DNA from: Siderastrea siderea
Taxonomy: Eukaryota; Cnidaria; Anthozoa; Scleractinia; Rhizangiidae
Assembly (NCBI GenBank): GCA_964030785.1
Contig: OZ034978.1
Coordinates: 16,013,453-16,077,452, forward strand
Direction of reading: 5' to 3'
Length of the DNA stretch: 64,000 bases
Positions 59,151 to 64,000 of this stretch are shown in pieces (the first letter of the stretch is position 1; every line of letters begins with the position of its first letter). The position numbers and the translations under genes were made by a program. The notes under the pieces are model-generated. The model did not search any database, was not told where the DNA came from, and was given only the letters and a program-made list of their open reading frames with translations.

Positions 59151-59526
59151 CTCTTTTTTTTGTAAATCGTCACTCATTGCTGGGGTTTGAAGGTCCCTGT
59201 AATACTACACCAATCATGGTGCCCACTTCGTATTCAGTTTGTGAACACGTCGATCAACGCCAAAATTATTTTGAAAGCTTGAAAAACTTCCCTACCGAAT
59301 GACCTGAACGCCTTAAGAAAATATAGTTTCGTTTATCCTTTTAGTAATTATGTATATATTTACTCACATATTTTCTGCTAGGCGCTTCCAGACTTTTTGC
59401 TAAAACTTTTTTCGGAAACTGCGGCGTTCGAATAATTGTTTGTTCCTGTCATAAAGATGCAGTCAGTTTCATCAAATTACTCCATCTGTCGATGAGTTAG
59501 TGAACTAGTCATTTTCATAACTCGTG

Positions 59527-59532
<6 letters not shown>

Positions 59533-59597
<65 letters not shown>
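59533..59597. repeat. (TA)n microsatellite
   Basis: About 32 uninterrupted TA units. Confidence 0.95.
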
Positions 59598-59601
<4 letters not shown>

Positions 59602-60345
59602 CTTTTAGGTGAAGGGCGATTAATTTTCATCAGAATGTATTTCTTATCCAAATATTTGAAAAAAATTCTTCCGCAATTTGGCAACTCTCTTTTTGTGTTC
59701 TGACGACTGTAATATTATAAATCGTTTGCTCGGGATGGATATGTAATAAGGTGACGGTTGTGTTCTGATTGGCTGTTATAAGTCAGTAAGGTTATCATTC
59801 CAGATGTTTTCACCTGTGGGGTAACCTGACGACCTTGATGGCGAATACGAAGAAAACGGCCAACGTACCTCCTAAATATCGCTTTCGGCCTGGAAAATGT
59901 ACTTTTCTTTCAGATGCAACTATATATGTAGATGGCCAATTCGATATCATCGGTTCGATATCATATGTACGGCAGACAAATGCTGTCATTCGATTGCATC
60001 AGTCCGGCAGAAAAAAACGCTACTAAAGCTGTCAGTTGTGTTAACTAGGAACCTCACTAAGTATACACTAGAATATCTTTAAAACAACCACTCATAATAG
60101 TAAATCAACTCTTCACTGATCATTTTGAAAGATGGCCGTTGAGACCGATTAAGTGTCTGAAATATGATGCAAAGGTTTGACGGGCAACTCAGCAACTCTT
60201 GTTAATGATGTAGGGCTACCTCGTTGCCAGTAACCTGTTGTGGTCAGTCACATGACGTCATATAGCAAACCTATAGTATTCCATATGAGAAGACAAACAT
60301 GGTCAGGCAAGAATTAAAACAGACAAAGATGCAAACGGGGAAACT
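59598..60345. other. Intergenic; one short ORF of unknown status
   Basis: 59835-60026 (+) is open for 63 codons and lies after a promoter-like stretch, but shows no family motif or splice context. Otherwise nothing seen. Confidence 0.4.
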
Positions 60346-60831
60346 ACAGCAACTTAGCCTGCGAGCAGACTCTCGTTTGGGTTTTATGCGCGAGGTGCCA
60401 AAGACGAGTGGCGAAGCCGCGAGAGCGTAGGGCGAGGTGGCGGGGGAGGCTGGGCGAAGAGAGAGCCTGCTCCTATTACTGCAAATTTTTCATTTCCGCT
60501 TTGCCTGAGCGAAGATTAATAGCGGAGCCTGCGGGCAAAGCCCACCAGCGGAGCTCCATTGCTAAGGAAATTTGGTAATCTATAAATCCGAGAAGTTTTG
60601 GTTGTGACGTAATAGTCACGTGACCGTCCGTCCGTCCGCACAGACTCTGCGGGAGGGGGAGGGGAGTCCCAAGACAACCCGACGGGGGTAGAGAATGCCA
60701 TCTTTTCTTGGCGGGAAATCGCACAGTGCTTTTGGGCAACCGGCGTTTTTCTTGGCGGGAAATCGCTGGACCATCGTCGCTTTTGAAAAGGACGTTTCTT
60801 TAAAAGCTTAAGCTTCTTTAGCATTTAACGA

Positions 60832-61113
60832 TTGCTCGAGAGTGCAGAAGTTTTATACTTGACAAAAAAACATCTAATATCTATAAATGGAAAGAAAAAG
60901 TTCAAAAGAATACTGGTAGAAGGCGAAAAGTTCAAGTTACGAAAGCTGCATTCAAAGGAATTCATCGCTTTGTTTTCTTCACGGCGGAGAGTTTGCCCTG
61001 TTCTGAAACACAACCGAGTAAGTGAAGTTTTTAAAGGGTCTAAGGTACATGATTTTGAGTATTACGATGAAAGAAATTACGTTTTGAAATGGAAATTTGA
61101 TTTATGCCATTAG
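60832..61113 (+). CDS. ORF 1 of the 3.5 kb element, unknown
   Basis: 93 codons, basic (KKHLISINGKKKFKRILVEG; FEYYDERNYVLKWKFDLCH). It sits just inside the left inverted end. No family recognised; it could be a first exon. Confidence 0.3.
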   Translation: MLESAEVLYLTKKHLISINGKKKFKRILVEGEKFKLRKLHSKEFIALFSSRRRVCPVLKHNRVSEVFKGSKVHDFEYYDERNYVLKWKFDLCH

Positions 61114-62808
61114 AAATGTGTACTTTACTTTTGACTTTAAAAAATTATTAGAAAACGCCCTCAAATTTGTGACAGATTCTTGAATATTTTGCCATGCTCA
61201 GCCGATTTCACTCGCGTGGACTGACCTACGATTTTGGAAGTGTAATGCGAATTGCATTTAAGTATAAACTTACGGGTTTTCGAATAAACTTTTTTCAAAA
61301 ATGATTTCTCTGTCCATTATTTTGTGTTTGTTTATTCATAACAGTAGGTCTAAACACAGCCGCAAGACAACTGCACAAGCTTTGCTTTCAATTTTGACTG
61401 TCCGGTCCATCTCTTTGTGCAACTATCGATTTTCTTGTCCTAGAAGATTTCAATAGTGATAATCTTTTAAGCGAAGCAGTTGTCGGTTTGAAGCTATTTT
61501 ATCACAAAAGCTTCCCAAAACAGTTTTGTGCGTTCCTCAAAGCGCCTAACTTTATATAGGCTTACTTGCATCCGCAAAACTTATGCCGGCATAATAATAA
61601 TTTAATTAAAACGTGTTTGGCGTTTCTTTGTTTTGAATCTTGATGGTCTCTAGTTAGAGAACGAAATATAACAGTTATTTGAAAAACTATAAGCGAAGCA
61701 GTTGTCGTTTTAAACCTGTTATGCCCGAAAAGCTTCCAAAAACAGTTCGGTGCATTTTTAAAAGCGCTCGAATTTCAGACAATTTGCAGCTGCAAAACTT
61801 ATGCCATAGAGTTAAGAATGTAATGGACGGTGTTTGTTTGTTTGTTTTCAATCTCGATGGTCTCAAGTTAGAGAACGAAATATAAGGGTTACTTAAGTAA
61901 CTATAAGCGAAGCAGTTTTGCGTTCAAAGCTATTTTATCCGGTAAGTAATGTGTGTTCCTCAAAGTGCTTGAATTTTTTCGCGGCCGCTGAAACCTACGC
62001 GACATTTCTTCAATAAGTTTATTACAAGTGCTTCGAGGCTCCCCAGATCCTTTATTTCGGGTAATCCTAGTAAAATGCCGGTGAAATGTCAGTATAAATT
62101 TTTTACCAGACTAATACTTTTATTTAGTGGCAGTTCATGTTATTTGTTAACATTCGAACGCGATGAAGATAACCCATTTAAACAGTGGAATAATTTATAT
62201 TTTGTTTTTGTAAATGAACGCCGTTTCAAGTTCATTCAAGCGAACAGCCAATAATCCAAGGAGATTTGACAAGCCTTGATAGTTAATGACAGGATATGGA
62301 AACATTCCAAACACCAAGCTAGACGGCTCGTGAGTGAAATAATCAAGCTGTGCTCAGCCTCTAGAATGACCTTTCGAGCTTGGGTTTACAGAACAGGTCC
62401 CCAAAATATTGGAGGACAATTTGGAACACTTTCAGGCTTTTTGAGAAACACTTTTCGAAGCGAACGAGCCAAAAAAAGCCCCGAAATATATTTCAGACCG
62501 AAAAGTTTCAGGACTATTTTTGAGAAACTGACACCAGTTTATTCCTTCGCGGCTCCGCTTTTAGGCGTCTCTAAATCTATATATTACTATTGGCTGAAAA
62601 GGGATAAGCTGTCAATCTATTAGCATTGCGCCAGAAGCAAAATTTAGCGGGAAAACGTTAAGAAGATCACACACAAACAAGAAGGCGTGTGGCAATGTCG
62701 ACAATAGCGGCCGATAACAATCAAACGCCGTAGAAAAAAACCGGGCGAGGTAGTAAAACTCTTCTTCCTTCAGTTAAAGATTACTGCCAACTTTGTGGTT
62801 GTTCTTTT

Positions 62809-63258
62809 AAGGTCCAGTATGGATCACTGGCCCGCCAGATTGGAACAGAAAATTTGTTTCAATTGTCCAAGCAGAAAGGATCCATCGGTGTTGTCCTTGC
62901 AAAACAGTGTGATGAAGTAGGATTGAAGGTAACACGTAGTGAAAGTAAATCGGACAGAGTTTGTGCCGCTTGTGGAAGGAAAATGCGTAACACGCATCAG
63001 CTATTTTGTTTTGTTGCAAGTGCGTTGCAAGATCCAGAGACAGAGAGTCAAGAAAGGTTCAAACGTTGTCTTTCGACGTCTGTTTCTTCGCCTGAGCGAA
63101 GCCCGGTAAACAAAAATATGCTGGGGAAAGGCGTTGAGGAGTCTGCATCTCAAAAGCGACAAGTAGAGGGCGATGATGATGCAGAGATCGCAGATAACAA
63201 ACGAAAGAAACCCACGTCGAGGAAAAGCTTATTTTGTTCCACGAACAACGAGGAATAA
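62809..63258 (+). CDS. ORF 2 of the 3.5 kb element: paired-cysteine zinc-finger-like protein
   Basis: The open frame runs from about 62760 to 63258; no in-frame ATG was found before 62854, so the beginning may lie in an upstream exon. Two Cys-x2-Cys pairs about 50 residues apart, CQLCGCSF near 62787 and CAACGRKM near 62963, followed by a His/Cys pair (NTHQLFCFV), resemble a ZAD-like or similar zinc-binding fold. A Ser/Pro-rich linker and a basic, nuclear-localisation-like end follow (QKRQVEGDDDAEIADNKRKK). Probably a DNA-binding accessory protein of the element; the frame breaks after 63258 and related pieces continue to 63498. Confidence 0.4.
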   Translation, partial: KVQYGSLARQIGTENLFQLSKQKGSIGVVLAKQCDEVGLKVTRSESKSDRVCAACGRKMRNTHQLFCFVASALQDPETESQERFKRCLSTSVSSPERSPVNKNMLGKGVEESASQKRQVEGDDDAEIADNKRKKPTSRKSLFCSTNNEE

Positions 63259-63901
63259 AACCAAGCAGAATCGAATAGAAATGGCAAAGGCGATTGGGAG
63301 CTCGGTTTGCTAAACGTGGACGATCTATCGCAGGGGAAGACGCAAGTGAAAATCCTTATTTTGCATCCAAGTGAGCATGTAAAAATTAGAACACCGGAAG
63401 ATCAAAAAACGATCGCGACTACAAGCAGGGGAAATTACAAGCAAATTACAAGCAGAGATACTTTCGCATTCTCTAACACTTCCCTCGCCGCCACATAACA
63501 TTGGAAAACTAAGCTTTTCCCGTATCCCGTTGGAAGAACAGCAAGCACGTCTCGATTTAACAGGAGGCTTTTCAGTGCAGACTCCTGCTTTTTTTTCAGT
63601 TTAAAACTAACTCCAGATACCTCCTAAAACTGAAATTTTATTCAACTCCCGCTCCTTGTTGTTGATAACTATGTTTACTTCAGCAATCCAGCGGTCTGCG
63701 CATGTTGCTGTCAAATTTCTCACTTCCTGTGAAATTTTATAGCTTCCGGGGTGGGAATGAAAAATTTACAGTAATAGGAGCAGGCTCTCTCTTCGCCCAG
63801 CCCCGCCCACCTCACCCCACGCTCTCGCGGCTTCGCCACTCGCGTCTCGCATCTCGCGCATAAAACCCAAACGAGAGCCTGCTCGCAGGCTAACAGCAAC
63901 T

Positions 63902-64000
63902 AAGACGGCGGATCTCACGACCAGAGGGTTCGGAAGCGATCAGTTGGTACTTTTCACTGTAAACGTGATGAATATTTACATCAATTTCGTTTTGGATAAC
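63902..64000. other. Right flank of the 3.5 kb element
   Basis: Host sequence to the window end, too short to interpret. Confidence 0.5.

Larger units (their letters stand above)
60355..63892. mobile_element. 3.5 kb Mutator-like element, 9-bp duplication ACAGCAACT
   Basis: Inverted ends of about 140 bp (60355-60496 and 63752-63892) start TAGCCTGCGAGCAGACTCTC / TAGCCTGCGAGCAGGCTCTC. ACAGCAACT flanks both sides exactly (60346-60354 and 63893-63901). It shares its tip with the larger element at 18589-47322 but differs further in. It contains a zinc-finger-type ORF and other fragments but no recognised transposase. Confidence 0.8.

Noticed and set aside
59835..60026. Possible host exon (63 codons)
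   Set aside because: No splice-site support and no recognised domain; mentioned only in the intergenic entry.

Overview
The window is animal (metazoan) genomic DNA, most likely from an anthozoan cnidarian such as a stony coral. Pointers are AT-rich intergenic DNA, degenerate DIRS, Polinton/Maverick, P-type (THAP), Mutator-like, PIF/Harbinger-like and TTAA-flanked elements, and a small cluster of class A GPCR gene copies. No intact, clearly functional host gene is visible. What remains of the host is three related, damaged GPCR copies on the minus strand (about 10.0-10.9 kb, 12.9-13.8 kb and 55.4-57.4 kb).

Layout. 0-2 kb: a LINE scrap and a snap-back repeat. 2-6.5 kb: a decayed minus-strand DIRS retrotransposon with inverted ends (Gag, RT, RNase H, tyrosine recombinase). 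6.7-8.9 kb: a 2.3 kb DNA transposon with inverted ends. 10-14 kb: two GPCR pseudogenes. 14-18.5 kb: simple repeats, a Harbinger-type MITE with an ORF, and three tandem 293-bp units each carrying a tRNA-like gene. 18.6-47.3 kb: a nested stack. 47.3-55 kb: repeats, including a triplicated 270-bp unit and a second Harbinger-like MITE. 55-59.5 kb: a third GPCR copy split by a TTAA-flanked insertion, with further MITEs. 60.4-63.9 kb: a 3.5 kb Mutator-like element with 9-bp target duplications.

The stack is the main feature. A Mutator-like element (18589-47322, 9-bp target duplication ACTAGAGTC) contains a Polinton/adintovirus-like endogenous virus (19818-46434, terminal inverted repeats of about 225 bp). 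Its gene set is protein-primed DNA polymerase B, retroviral-type integrase, zinc-ribbon factor, phospholipase A2 protein, adenain-like protease, a membrane-active precursor, double-jelly-roll major capsid protein, minor capsid (penton), a proline-rich protein, packaging ATPase, a collagen-like fibre gene and several small unknowns. The Polinton has been hit by a 5'-truncated LINE in the polymerase gene (14-bp target duplication), a second LINE in the proline-rich gene, and a 7.65 kb P element (8-bp target duplication) in the last gene. That P element carries three TTAA-flanked MITEs. The Polinton is clearly dead: polymerase, integrase, PLA2, capsid, fibre and several small genes carry frameshifts or stops, while the ATPase, penton, protease, zinc-ribbon and membrane-active genes are still open.

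The most interesting observations are the collagen-plus-phage-fibre-like gene, the Vsr-like nuclease and OTU-like motifs in the polymerase, adenain-type cleavage motifs in the putative membrane-active protein, a TATA-like motif just before most Polinton starts, and a shared CTGCGAGCAG core at the ends of Polinton and Mutator-like elements. All calls come from reading the sequence; no database search was possible.
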